23,867 nt of DNA from a virus. The translations under genes and the position numbers were made by a program. This document shows, piece by piece, positions 1 to 7,262 of this stretch. The notes beneath the pieces were generated by a model. The model was not told the origin of the DNA. It was given only the letters and a program-made list of their open reading frames with translations, and searched no databases. The stretch's first letter is position 1; each line of letters begins with the position of its first letter. Where the stretch lies: positions 1 to 23,867 of IMG/VR virus record IMGVR_UViG_3300015360_000201. The stretch is one strand, 5' to 3'.

Positions 1-996
1 AAGTCTGCACAATCAACTCGAAAAGCACAATCAACTCGAAAAGCACAGGTAGCAAATATCGCTAACGTGACGCCGCAACAGGCGGCACAAGCTCTGATCG
101 AAGAGCGGAATACTTCTGTGATTGAGCAGGTGCTAAAAATGTATACCAGCTCAGGCGGGTACAAAGCCTTGGCCAAGATGGAAGGTGCCATCTCGAGAGA
201 GACGTTGCTTGCGGCCGCAATGCCGGTTGTCAAACGTATGAATCCAGGTCTGTGGAAACAGATCGCAAATGCGACGGTCGAAAGCTCGGCAACTCGAGAC
301 CTCTCGAAAGTTCCGACGAACGGCAAATCAACCCCGAGTGATAAGACCAAAGTTACAGCTCCGAATACAACTCCAGGAGAGTCAGCTCCGAGCACGGCGC
401 CGAACACAGCTCCAGGCGAAGCAGCTCCAGAGCACGGTCCTGCACGATCGGACAACACGCAAATGTTGCCGCAAGTGCAAGCTCCGTTTGCTCCGGCCAA
501 TACGGGAGACGCAGCGAGATCCATCATCAATGATCCCCAAAACAAACCGACGTTGCAGACTAACGTTCAGGACGAGGAAGAATACTTGAGCCAGCAACAG
601 AAGAACATGAGACCGATGCAGGGCGCCAAGTTGGCGAAACGCGCTTCGATTTTCGACTCCCCTAAAGCCGATAACGAGACTATTCTAACCTCGGCGGCAA
701 AAGAAATCACGGACGCTATGTCGATCGGCAAGTTTGCCAAACGTGGCGATTACATCGTGGCGAAGGTCGATTTTGACCCCAAGCATTTCTCGAAGTTGTC
801 GGACCCTGAAGGTAACGCGCAGATGCAGGTTGTAGCTTTCGTGAAGGCAACCTGTGGGCGCAAGAAGCAAGGCCGGGATTTTGGCATGATCGGCAAGGTT
901 TACATCACCGATCTCGACATGCGCAAAGGTACCGCCGCGGTACAATTCGTGTCGCAAGAGCAAGGCCCCGCGGTTACTGTCGTACAGACCGAATAA
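1..996 (+). CDS. Hypothetical protein, 5' end outside window
   Basis: I do not recognise this protein. The frame is open to the left edge, so the gene is truncated there; the GTG at 67 is only an internal candidate start with no convincing ribosome binding site. The visible part begins with a short tandem AQSTRK repeat, then a helical region (about residues 23-95), a Pro/Ala/Thr-rich linker with two imperfect copies of an APNTxPGExAP unit (nt 358-429), a Gln-rich segment and a C-terminal globular domain of about 90 residues rich in beta-type alternation. The linker suggests two folded parts joined flexibly. It is followed 59 bases later by another unknown gene on the same strand. Its place in a late-gene region suggests a virion or assembly role, but that is only inference. 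Confidence 0.75.
   Translation, partial: KSAQSTRKAQSTRKAQVANIANVTPQQAAQALIEERNTSVIEQVLKMYTSSGGYKALAKMEGAISRETLLAAAMPVVKRMNPGLWKQIANATVESSATRDLSKVPTNGKSTPSDKTKVTAPNTTPGESAPSTAPNTAPGEAAPEHGPARSDNTQMLPQVQAPFAPANTGDAARSIINDPQNKPTLQTNVQDEEEYLSQQQKNMRPMQGAKLAKRASIFDSPKADNETILTSAAKEITDAMSIGKFAKRGDYIVAKVDFDPKHFSKLSDPEGNAQMQVVAFVKATCGRKKQGRDFGMIGKVYITDLDMRKGTAAVQFVSQEQGPAVTVVQTE
7..47 (+). repeat. 18-bp tandem repeat (2.3 copies)
   Basis: Two exact copies of an 18-base unit (7-24 and 25-42) are followed by the first five bases of a third. The unit is a multiple of three and encodes AQSTRK twice, so it preserves the reading frame of the edge-truncated gene. More copies may lie to the left of the window. 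Confidence 0.85.
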
Positions 997-1055
997 TTTT
1001 TTCACACGGGACAGGTCTCGAACCGCCGAGGCCGATTATCCCAAGAAAGTTTCTA

Positions 1056-1715
1056 ATGCGAGATAAGAATTCAAAACGTCTGCTCTTAGCGAGCAATCAT
1101 CGACAGCCGATGATCATCAACATCGCCAAGTATCGCTCTGCGTATCAGTCCTCAATGCGTCGAGACGCGGTAATGCCTCTTTCCTTAGTTCTACAACCTA
1201 ACGCCACGCAAGACATGACGGAATGGCTTGACATGTCTTTTGACGAAGCAAAGGATACGTTGCTCAAGTCCTACGACGTACAACGCCTCAAGCAAGTCGG
1301 TTATTTGGCGGAACTTGAGTTGCCGCCGAAGGAGGAGGCTCGTGCCAAATTTCGTGCGCGACAAGCCGCAGATCGCGTTAAACGCGAAGACGCGCAAGCC
1401 ATTTTGGACGCGCAGCAATATACCATCGTCGAAACTCCAGTCAAAAACAGTAAAATGATCCTGACCGAAGACCTCGATCTGTCGACCTCGCCCTCGCCCG
1501 CGACTTCGCCCACGACCTCGCAGCTACCCGTCACGGACGGCTCCCAGGTGGTAGATGAGGTGGAACCTTCCATGCAACAACTGGTTGAGGAGGCGCTGCC
1601 GAGCACGAGATGGTCGCGAGAGAAACTTTTGGCCTACGCGCTCGACCGCAAATTGGACGTGAATGAGTCGACCTCCAAGAACAACATTCTCCGCAAAATT
1701 CGCAGCTTAGGGTAG
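1056..1715 (+). CDS. Hypothetical protein with C-terminal SAP/HeH-like helical motif
   Basis: A 219-residue protein that I do not recognise as a whole. The N-terminal half is basic then helical. The middle (about residues 95-115) is a charged helix, followed by a Ser/Thr/Pro linker around residues 143-165. The last 35 residues (W-S-R-E-K-L-L-A-Y-A, then L-D-V-N, then K-N-N-I-L-R-K-I) have the spacing of HeH/SAP/Rho-N-type two-helix motifs, which in other proteins often bind nucleic acid; this is a weak pattern match. The ATG at 1056 follows a purine-rich AAGAAAG. Its stop is 9 bases before the next gene, so the two are probably co-transcribed. Confidence 0.7.
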   Translation: MRDKNSKRLLLASNHRQPMIINIAKYRSAYQSSMRRDAVMPLSLVLQPNATQDMTEWLDMSFDEAKDTLLKSYDVQRLKQVGYLAELELPPKEEARAKFRARQAADRVKREDAQAILDAQQYTIVETPVKNSKMILTEDLDLSTSPSPATSPTTSQLPVTDGSQVVDEVEPSMQQLVEEALPSTRWSREKLLAYALDRKLDVNESTSKNNILRKIRSLG

Positions 1716-1724
1716 GTTAAAGTT

Positions 1725-2249
1725 ATGACGTTTGTCTCAACGACACTGCCCATCTCCCTCACCTTGGACTCAGAAGAGGAGGAGCTGCGAAAGATCGCCC
1801 CTTCTCGCGGCGCATTCGGGGAGAATGCCTCGGACTACCTGAACATGTACGACATGTTTATGTCCGTTATTCAGCACGCTAAGGCGCTTTCCAGCGATCC
1901 GAACGCGTTCTTGACTCCACAAGGCACGTACAACGACAAGATTATCAATGCCTACAAGGGTCTGATGGGCACCGCCATCAAGGCCATGACTGAACTAAAT
2001 AAGATGAGAAATGCCGATAAAATGACGGCTTTTATCTTGGACTCGAACACGCGCGATCTTGTGGGCGCGGCTAGCGTAGAGATTGGTATGGAAATCAAGA
2101 AGATTATCGACGGCGTCGACTCCGGTAACTCTTCGGACGAAGTCGTGCTAGGTCTAAAACGCCTAATGTACCAGAAATTGCCTAAGATCTTCACGGAAGC
2201 GGCTCAAGAGAGTCTGGAAATTACCAAAGAGACTTACGGCCTACACTAG
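1725..2249 (+). CDS. Hypothetical helical protein
   Basis: A 174-residue protein predicted from composition to be almost entirely alpha-helical after the first 20 residues, with many Met, Lys, Glu and Leu and no transmembrane segment, signal peptide or Cys pair. It starts 9 bases after the preceding stop and probably belongs to the same transcript. An all-helical protein of this size in a phage late region could be a small terminase subunit or an assembly chaperone, but I see no helix-turn-helix or family signature. The large terminase is 6 kb away, which does not help that guess. Function is left open. Confidence 0.75.
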   Translation: MTFVSTTLPISLTLDSEEEELRKIAPSRGAFGENASDYLNMYDMFMSVIQHAKALSSDPNAFLTPQGTYNDKIINAYKGLMGTAIKAMTELNKMRNADKMTAFILDSNTRDLVGAASVEIGMEIKKIIDGVDSGNSSDEVVLGLKRLMYQKLPKIFTEAAQESLEITKETYGLH

Positions 2250-2370
2250 GTCATTATTTCGAGAGCATGTCACTCTCTATCCTCACCCTGCATGCAAGTC
2301 ACGATTCAGTGTGAATTGGCGACAGCTCCAACCTCATAATTCAATTCTTTAAGGACATTATTTAAGCACC
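2250..2370 (+). other. 121-bp intergenic spacer
   Basis: No ORF of note. It contains only small dyads, for example GAGAG/CTCTC around 2260-2276 and ATTCA-GTG-TGAAT around 2305. An AT-rich stretch lies just upstream of the gene starting at 2371. A promoter is plausible here because neighbouring genes are much closer together, but I cannot point to a convincing -35/-10 pair. Confidence 0.35.
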
Positions 2371-2988
2371 ATGGCACGTTCAACACTCTCAATTCGTTAT
2401 CTCGGCACCGCGGATCAAATGCCCTTGGACCTGTTTTTCAGTCCTAGGCGCTTTGTTCGGCACACTTTCACGCCTGGCTCAAGCCACGACGTGACCAGCA
2501 TCTGCACCGCGGATGAACTCAATAGCAGCGCACAGTTTGTAGCGCTCGTTGACGCAGGTCTTTTTTCGGTTACTACGGTTGCCGGAAACGATGTTGCACC
2601 TCTTGTTGCAGGCGCGGCGGCTCCGTCCCTCGCAGGCGTAGCTGTGCCGCAAGTTCTCCGTTTCGTACTCGCTACAGGTGGATCGGCCGGAACCGCGGAT
2701 GACGTGACACTGTACACCGCAGCGGCACCTTTCGCCATGCGCATCGTTGATGCTTGGATGCTTGTCGTGCAGGACGGCAGTGGCGACACTGTTCAAATTC
2801 GCACGGAGGCTGCCGACGCTGGAACTGCATTGACCGCGGTCATTACTTGCACCGTTGCGGGCCTCAACCGTATGGCAGGCGCGACACCGACCGTAACCAC
2901 TACGATCGCAAAAAACGCGTCTTTGTTCGCGCGTCGAGCAGACCGTTCGGTTACCGGTGAGCTTTTCTTGCTCGTCCTTCCCGTCTAA
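2371..2988 (+). CDS. Putative virion structural protein
   Basis: A 205-residue Ala/Thr/Val-rich protein with low charge and beta-type alternation, typical of phage surface or appendage proteins. The N-terminal 45 residues are more basic. A central Ala/Gly/Val segment (about 78-115) looks like a linker, and the C-terminal 90 residues look like a beta-sandwich ending in LFLLVLPV. No specific family is recognised. The ATG at 2371 follows an AAGGA at a long distance (about 16 bases). It is separated from the preceding gene by 121 bases and from the next by a strong palindrome, so it may be a transcription unit of its own. The structural role is inferred from composition and location. Confidence 0.65.
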   Translation: MARSTLSIRYLGTADQMPLDLFFSPRRFVRHTFTPGSSHDVTSICTADELNSSAQFVALVDAGLFSVTTVAGNDVAPLVAGAAAPSLAGVAVPQVLRFVLATGGSAGTADDVTLYTAAAPFAMRIVDAWMLVVQDGSGDTVQIRTEAADAGTALTAVITCTVAGLNRMAGATPTVTTTIAKNASLFARRADRSVTGELFLLVLPV

Positions 2989-3035
2989 TTTCGCGAGTCT
3001 CAAATTTAAGTAGGTCGGCAGGGTCTCAGCGGCCC

Positions 3036-3071
3036 ATTCCGGCAACGATTCCGGCAACTGTTGCCGGAATC
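3036..3071. terminator. Palindrome plus direct repeat (terminator or operator)
   Basis: Twelve-base arms GATTCCGGCAAC (3047-3058) and GTTGCCGGAATC (3060-3071) form a perfect inverted repeat around a single T. An extra direct copy of ATTCCGGCAAC lies at 3036-3046, so the left arm can pair from either copy. The GC-rich stem sits 58 bases after the stop at 2988 and 31 bases before the ATG at 3103. No T-tract follows, so a classical intrinsic terminator is not supported. An operator, a translation-blocking hairpin or an RNA-stabilising stem are equally possible. Confidence 0.6.
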
Positions 3072-3102
3072 CGACGTCACGGGTTTAGGTCACTATTCAA
3101 GT

Positions 3103-4758
3103 ATGCGTTTTCTCGTTGCGATTAAGCAAGACTCGGTCGACGATCGTGACCTTGAGCGTTGGTTTGCCGGCGACGTCACGGTGACCTTAATTTCGGCGCG
3201 TAATGACGGAAATTCTCTGACGCAGGCGCGAGGAGGAAATTCAAACTTGATGCAAGACCTGGCCGACCTTGGCATAGAGGAGGGTCAGATTCATCGTACC
3301 CGAGGGAAATGGCAACACGAGGATGGTAAGATGCATCCGGAGCCGTCTCTTGCTGTTGAAGGTCTCCCTTTTGACGCCGCACTCGCGCTCTCTAAGAAAT
3401 ATAAGCAAGAAGCATTTATTTTCAAGGGTGCCGACGGCGTCGTCGCCATGTATCAAGGCTACCTCAAGCCGGGCGCCAAGACAGAAGCCCGAATTCCAAC
3501 GAAAGACGGACAACCGCTCAGCGGAATGTCGGCTATACGCTCCGCTCCACGTCTACCCAAAGAGAAGCGTAGAGGGCCACCGAATCCGAACGATTTGTGG
3601 GTAGGCACACGCTCCAAGTCTTTTGAGATCCCATTTGACTTCGCTGACGACTCCAGTGTAAAGTCTTGGGACGGTGAGTCGCCTCTGACACAGGCTCACT
3701 TAGACGATCACGGTAAGGCTACAGGACAGCATGGACGAGAAATCGATGACGGCGGATTACGCACGGCGCAAAAAGGTCGTGGAAGAGCTGGACGCACAGA
3801 CGCGTCTAAGGCAGGCCGAAAGGCTGGCGCAGGCCGATTACAAGTTGCGGAAGCAACTGAGGTGGAAACGTCTCGAGCGGATACGCAAGTCCGGATTAAG
3901 CTTGGTCGACGATCCTTTTCGTGTCGAGTAGCGTCCACGCACGCCGATCAAGTCATCGGCCTATCCAGGACGGCATCTTTGAGCGACACGGAAGGACTCC
4001 TTTTCTTCTTTGCCGAGCCTCAAGATGTTACGATGCACCAAGGTGGAGTGGCTTACCCGCTTGACATGATTGGAATCGACGTGAATCACGTCGTGACTAA
4101 AATTGTAGCCGGCACCGTGCCCAAATCAACTAAAAAGTTTAATTTTTCTCGCGTCGCATATCTGCTCGAAGTAGTTGCCGGTTCCGGCGTTAAGGTTGGC
4201 GATAAACTGACAGGCGACGAGCGTTTCGACCGAGGTCTTCACGACCGCGAAGACGAAGATGGCGACGATAAAACGATCACTCGACGTACACCGGACGTCG
4301 TCGAACAAGAGTCGACGCACATGTATGACGAGCCCATGGCCGAATACTACCATCAACTTTATCCTGACGCATTAGCGGACCAGCTTCTTGAGCCTGACAT
4401 AGCGGATCCGGTCTTCAAGCGCGGACAGCGCGGCAAATGCGCACAAATTGTGGACGAGGCGAAGTTCGTCGAGAAGGTTGCCGATATCCTTTTTGCACAC
4501 GTGGATCAGATTAAGTGGGGGCCCGATCATCTGAATGGCGGCGTCACGGAGCGTGCAGTAGTGACCCGTGAGCTACTCGCGCAATGGTTAGGCCGGGCGA
4601 CCACGGAGGCGTCCAGATACGTTCTCGAGGCAGCGGCCGACGCGCGAGGACTCAACCTGATCGGGGACGCATTCCTACTGAGCGGCATGGCGGAAACCGT
4701 ACAAGTTGGCGGGAACGGCCCTGCCCCTATTCTCGTTTTGCGGCGTCGGTCACTCTAA
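3103..4758 (+). CDS. DUF3293-like / DUF192 multidomain protein (possible gene fusion)
   Basis: With the ATG at 3103 this is 551 residues; an upstream TTG at 3061 lies inside a palindrome and is rejected. Residues about 25-118 resemble DUF3293: ARND near the start, a conserved Asn plus a leucine-rich helix, EPSLAVEGL, then ALALSKKYKQEA. Residues about 263-370 are a clear DUF192 domain: QVIGLSRTASL, GLLFFF, a PLDMIGID core and LLEVVAGSGVKVGDKL. An acidic stretch (HDREDEDGDD) and an unrecognised 180-residue C-terminus follow. Between the two domains, about residues 205-262 are Arg/Gly/Ala/Lys-rich and look unlike folded protein, exactly where another frame holds a sensible 66-residue ORF. DUF192 may therefore be translated separately from a GTG at 3862. 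Neither family has a firmly established function. The gene ends convergently with a minus-strand gene. Confidence 0.6.
   Translation: MRFLVAIKQDSVDDRDLERWFAGDVTVTLISARNDGNSLTQARGGNSNLMQDLADLGIEEGQIHRTRGKWQHEDGKMHPEPSLAVEGLPFDAALALSKKYKQEAFIFKGADGVVAMYQGYLKPGAKTEARIPTKDGQPLSGMSAIRSAPRLPKEKRRGPPNPNDLWVGTRSKSFEIPFDFADDSSVKSWDGESPLTQAHLDDHGKATGQHGREIDDGGLRTAQKGRGRAGRTDASKAGRKAGAGRLQVAEATEVETSRADTQVRIKLGRRSFSCRVASTHADQVIGLSRTASLSDTEGLLFFFAEPQDVTMHQGGVAYPLDMIGIDVNHVVTKIVAGTVPKSTKKFNFSRVAYLLEVVAGSGVKVGDKLTGDERFDRGLHDREDEDGDDKTITRRTPDVVEQESTHMYDEPMAEYYHQLYPDALADQLLEPDIADPVFKRGQRGKCAQIVDEAKFVEKVADILFAHVDQIKWGPDHLNGGVTERAVVTRELLAQWLGRATTEASRYVLEAAADARGLNLIGDAFLLSGMAETVQVGGNGPAPILVLRRRSL
3731..3931 (+). 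CDS. Nested out-of-frame small coiled-coil protein
   Basis: A 66-residue ORF in the +2 frame relative to the long ORF that encloses it. It starts with ATG preceded by AGGA four bases upstream and ends at TAG 3929-3931. The product is strongly helical and amphipathic, with many Arg, Lys, Glu, Leu and Gln in heptad-like order (for example KVVEELDAQTRLRQAERL), and ends LSLVDDPFRVE. The reading in the enclosing frame over the same bases is low-complexity Arg/Gly/Ala. That contrast suggests this frame is the one under protein selection here. The natural reading is DUF3293 gene, small helical gene, then DUF192 gene, with the first lacking its own stop. Function unknown. Confidence 0.5.
   Translation: MDEKSMTADYARRKKVVEELDAQTRLRQAERLAQADYKLRKQLRWKRLERIRKSGLSLVDDPFRVE
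3848..3864 (+). promoter_or_regulatory. Candidate internal ribosome binding site and GTG start for the DUF192 part
   Basis: CGGAAG (3848-3853) lies 8 bases before GTG 3862-3864, in the frame of the DUF192 domain. Translation from here would give a 298-residue protein whose DUF192 domain begins about 10 residues in, the usual position for a stand-alone member. It overlaps the last 70 bases of the nested helical ORF, consistent with the tightly overlapping gene style seen elsewhere in the window. Confidence 0.4.
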
Positions 4759-4803
4759 TAAATCCTGGTATTGCGGCGTCGGTCACTCCAATAAATCCTG
4801 GTA
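4738..4803. repeat. 33-bp tandem duplication at a convergent gene junction
   Basis: Two adjacent 33-base units (4738-4770 and 4771-4803) differ at a single base (CTCTAAT versus CTCCAAT). The first carries the TAA that ends the plus-strand gene; the second carries the TGA that ends the minus-strand gene. Upstream of copy 1, ATTCTCGTTTTG and ATCCTGGTATTG of copy 2 both read I-L-V-L, differing only at third positions. This suggests the duplication once extended further as coding sequence. Confidence 0.85.
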
Positions 4804-5106
4804 AAGCTGGGCTATACGCAAGTTAAATGCGGCCCGATCGTCCTGTTCAATGCGACGCCGGCAGGCATCATGCAACTCTTTTTTTAGATTGCGCAGGTTT
4901 ACGACCATGCTCAGGGCGAGGTCGAAATCGCAATCTTGCCCGTCACGCAGGCTCGACTCCGTCTCGAAGTTCAAAATCGTCGATTTACCGGGCACGATGA
5001 GCAGTGTGTCGCGTATCTCGAAGCATCTTGACTCTTTTCGCACGATTCCAAAGGTTTTTAGTGCGTACAGCGCCGCGATAAATTTCTCGGCCTCATCTTT
5101 GTCCAT
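4783..5106 (-). CDS. Hypothetical protein, last gene of antisense island 1
   Basis: A 107-residue protein starting MDKDEAEKFIAALYAL. It is soluble and mixed alpha/beta: an N-terminal helix, a basic beta region around residues 18-48, then a long helical C-terminus. No family is recognised. The ATG follows GGAAGG at about 9 bases, inside the 3' end of the upstream zinc-ribbon gene; the spacing between the two genes is only 4 bases, so they are almost certainly translated from one message. The stop codon lies in the second copy of a 33-base duplication. Confidence 0.7.
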   Translation of the reverse strand: MDKDEAEKFIAALYALKTFGIVRKESRCFEIRDTLLIVPGKSTILNFETESSLRDGQDCDFDLALSMVVNLRNLKKELHDACRRRIEQDDRAAFNLRIAQLYQDLLE

Positions 5107-5110
5107 GCGA

Positions 5111-5329
5111 TCACACCTTCCAAGCCTCTGACATGCGAGCCGTCAGAGTAATTTCTTCACGTTTGAGGTTCGAGCCGCACAGGCAATGATCTTCGCACGG
5201 TGCGCCACAGCGTTCTCGCGTGCATGGGTCGACCAGTTGGGCACAGCTTTGTTCGTCGCGTTCGGCAATGGTCGACATAAGGTCGCCGGACCAACGGCAG
5301 GCCGGACAGGCGTAAGAGTATTTAGGCAT
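5111..5329 (-). CDS. Small zinc-ribbon protein (FmdB-like N-terminus)
   Basis: A 72-residue Cys-rich protein. The start MPKYSYACPAC followed by a Ser/Asp-rich turn and IAERDEQSC resembles the FmdB family of small zinc ribbons, in which a first CxxC knuckle is followed by a short beta segment and a second Cys pair. Cys are at 8, 11, 29, 36, 41, 45, 49 and 51, enough for two zinc sites; the Cys-rich insertion at 29-51 is longer than in ordinary FmdB proteins. It probably binds zinc and may regulate or bridge another protein or nucleic acid; no catalytic site is visible. It is the middle gene of a minus-strand trio, with a purine-rich run upstream of its ATG. Confidence 0.7.
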   Translation of the reverse strand: MPKYSYACPACRWSGDLMSTIAERDEQSCAQLVDPCTRERCGAPCEDHCLCGSNLKREEITLTARMSEAWKV

Positions 5330-5358
5330 TTGTTACTTTCTTTCTTTCGTGATTTCGA

Positions 5359-5589
5359 CTACGCCTTGACGAAACGGGGCAGTGTCACCTCGGCTAGGAA
5401 TTCAGCCGCAGGTCGAGTCCAAACTTCAGTTTCACCGTTTACTACATATTTACTGTAAGATACCAGCGTTATCGCGGGATCGGACTCGAGATTGGATAGG
5501 AGCAAGATTGTGTACTTATTTCCCGTCTTGGAGTGGCGCCAGGTTTCGCCAACCTTGGGGAGCGGCATCGAAGGGTCAAGAGCGGACAC
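5359..5589 (-). CDS. DUF1653 family protein
   Basis: A 76-residue protein from a GTG at 5589, or 69 residues from an in-frame ATG at 5568 (MPLPKVGETWRH); neither has a strong ribosome binding site. The order G-E-T-W-R-H, a short turn and K-Y-T-I-L, then VSYSKYVVNGETEVWTRP and a final AEFLAEV...RF matches DUF1653, a small beta-rich domain of unknown function common in bacteria and phages. The conserved R-H, the aromatic/Val strand, the W-x-R-P turn and the closing R-F are all present, so the protein looks intact. It is the first gene of the minus-strand island, with a 29-base gap to the zinc-ribbon gene. Confidence 0.75.
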   Translation of the reverse strand: MSALDPSMPLPKVGETWRHSKTGNKYTILLLSNLESDPAITLVSYSKYVVNGETEVWTRPAAEFLAEVTLPRFVKA

Positions 5590-5708
5590 TGTCTAAGCTG
5601 TTAGCAATAGATAGGCCAATCTTTCGCTCTGGATTTGGAAAAATGAGAGTCTTGAGCGCGCTTTTCATGTGCCCCTAAGACGCCTCAAAACGGCACATTA
5701 TCTTGTGT
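5590..5708. promoter_or_regulatory. Divergent intergenic region
   Basis: About 119 bases separate a minus-strand gene start (5589) from a plus-strand gene start (ATG 5709), so promoters for both directions should lie here or overlap it. On the plus strand TTGAGC (about 5653) and TAAGAC (about 5677), 18 bases apart, are a weak sigma70-like pair. The minus strand has no convincing pair. There is no strong hairpin or ORF. Confidence 0.3.
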
Positions 5709-7259
5709 ATGGCCAATAAATTCGACGAGGCACGAGCCCGACGTCGCGCACACCGTCAAGAACGCATCTATTCACAACTACGTGATGTGATGGAAGAAAC
5801 GTTTGACAAAGCGGCGTGGAACATGAACAGGAATCCAGAAGACGGGTCCACGCGGCGCATCCAAGGCCACCCCGGCGTCGCCGGTTCGGCATTCGTGACC
5901 GAAGTTTTGTCCGATTTCGACCTCGGTGGGCACTTGCGCTGCCGATATCTCGGCCTTACCCGAGAGGCGGGCATGGGCGGGCATGGGATCATTGACGGCG
6001 TACTAAAGATCGAGGCCACCATCACGCCTCCTCGTGGCGCACCTCAACGATTTGAGGTTCCTGTGCAAGTTCGGGCAGGCAAGATGCTGCGTCCAGCCCT
6101 CCTGAAATACCAGGGACACCCGGTCGTGATCTCGCAGAGCGGTATTGACGATATCGTACAACCTACGACGTTTGATGATCCTCCCGAACTCGATCGTGAG
6201 CACATGTTTGCTCCGAAACGGAAGCGTGCTAAGTTCGACCCGGCGTCATTCATGACCCGAGAAGAACAAGAAAAACTCAAGCAACAACGCGAAGACGAGA
6301 AGGCGACTGAAAAGTCGGAGGCGGACAAGGCCAAGGCTCGGCGAAAACAGAATCAGGGTGTGCCGCAAGATTTCGATCTTGATCGTGTCGCCGACGGCAG
6401 CACCAAGGTAGCGCGACTCAACACTGAGCTGCAAGTCGGCGCTGATGTTATCTGTCAGGGCGCCTACGTTCAAATTATCGCCTCGTATGACGATGGTATT
6501 CACGTCGTCGATTCTAACGGCGTCGAAGCCTTGGTGGACTCCAGTTTCCTAGTGCGCGCCCCGGTAACTCGGGCGATTACGGCAAAAGACAGTGACCCCA
6601 TTTGGGTAAAGCTGACAGCTCCGTCCGCCCCATCCCCGTCCAGCCTTGAGCAGCCCGACGATGAAGAGGCTGAAGAGAACTGGGATGATTACGATTTCAA
6701 CGCTGAACCGCTCGGCGGTACAGGTGTGACCCTCGGGGAGTTGGAGAAGATCGTCACGCAAAATACGACCAATCTTCGCAGCATTTATGAATTGGAGTAC
6801 AAGGTTTCCATGCTCTCTCGAGAGCGTAAGAAGGGTCCTCTTGCTGATCGCGCCGAGATGAATCTCATGCAGTGGCGTACGTCTTTGGAGGCGGCCGTCA
6901 ATTCGGAAATCTCTCTGTTGCATGACGCGTTTATCGATTGGATGGACGAATCGAACGAGAAGTATGGCGGCATGGGAGACACGCGTATTATTCAGTCCAT
7001 CCAAGGCATGACCGATCGTCTCGCCTCGCCTCCAGCCGAAATCGGGCCTCGAATCGCGTTGCTCCACGAGGCGTTAACGACCGCGCATCACAACGCTAGC
7101 ATGGGCACTTTTGCGTACGGTAAGGGGCGCGACAACGACTCAGCAATGGAAGGCGAAATTCAGAATCAGCTCGACGATTTGTCGAATACCGACGTAAGTC
7201 CTTGGGACGCGGAGCTGGAAAAGCTCAAGAGCATGCCTCGCGGCGGCGCTAAGCGTTAG
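5709..7259 (+). CDS. Large hypothetical protein, probable virion or assembly protein
   Basis: A 516-residue protein that I do not recognise. I prefer ATG 5709 (MANKFDEARARRR) over the TTG two codons earlier. In order: a basic helical N-terminus (1-50); a globular alpha/beta domain (about 50-170) with a Gly-rich turn GMGGHGIIDG and LRPALLKYQGHPVVISQSGIDDIV; a long charged helix rich in Lys, Glu and Gln (about 185-220); a small beta domain (about 230-290); an acidic Pro/Asp/Glu linker (about 300-335); and a helical C-terminal region to the end. The multi-domain build and its place between structural genes suggest a virion or assembly role. It ends 3 bases from a convergent minus-strand gene. 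Confidence 0.7.
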   Translation: MANKFDEARARRRAHRQERIYSQLRDVMEETFDKAAWNMNRNPEDGSTRRIQGHPGVAGSAFVTEVLSDFDLGGHLRCRYLGLTREAGMGGHGIIDGVLKIEATITPPRGAPQRFEVPVQVRAGKMLRPALLKYQGHPVVISQSGIDDIVQPTTFDDPPELDREHMFAPKRKRAKFDPASFMTREEQEKLKQQREDEKATEKSEADKAKARRKQNQGVPQDFDLDRVADGSTKVARLNTELQVGADVICQGAYVQIIASYDDGIHVVDSNGVEALVDSSFLVRAPVTRAITAKDSDPIWVKLTAPSAPSPSSLEQPDDEEAEENWDDYDFNAEPLGGTGVTLGELEKIVTQNTTNLRSIYELEYKVSMLSRERKKGPLADRAEMNLMQWRTSLEAAVNSEISLLHDAFIDWMDESNEKYGGMGDTRIIQSIQGMTDRLASPPAEIGPRIALLHEALTTAHHNASMGTFAYGKGRDNDSAMEGEIQNQLDDLSNTDVSPWDAELEKLKSMPRGGAKR

Positions 7260-7262
7260 TCG

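Noticed and set aside
2479-3057. Antisense 192-codon open frame
   Set aside because: It lies opposite a probable virion gene and its product is Arg/Cys/Ser-rich without a sensible hydrophobic pattern.
3061-3102. TTG start at 3061 for the DUF3293-like gene
   Set aside because: The codon lies inside a perfect palindrome, has no ribosome binding site, and the domain begins after the ATG at 3103.
4738-4803. 33-bp repeat as a phage attachment site
   Set aside because: The copies are adjacent, no integrase is visible, and nothing lies between them; a local duplication explains it.
5167-5176. GGTTCGAGCC resembles a tRNA T-arm
   Set aside because: It lies inside the minus-strand zinc-ribbon gene and no acceptor stem, D-arm or anticodon arm can be built around it.
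6549-7067. Antisense 172-codon open frame
   Set aside because: It lies wholly opposite a well-formed long gene and its product lacks domain-like order; it is a by-product of codon composition.
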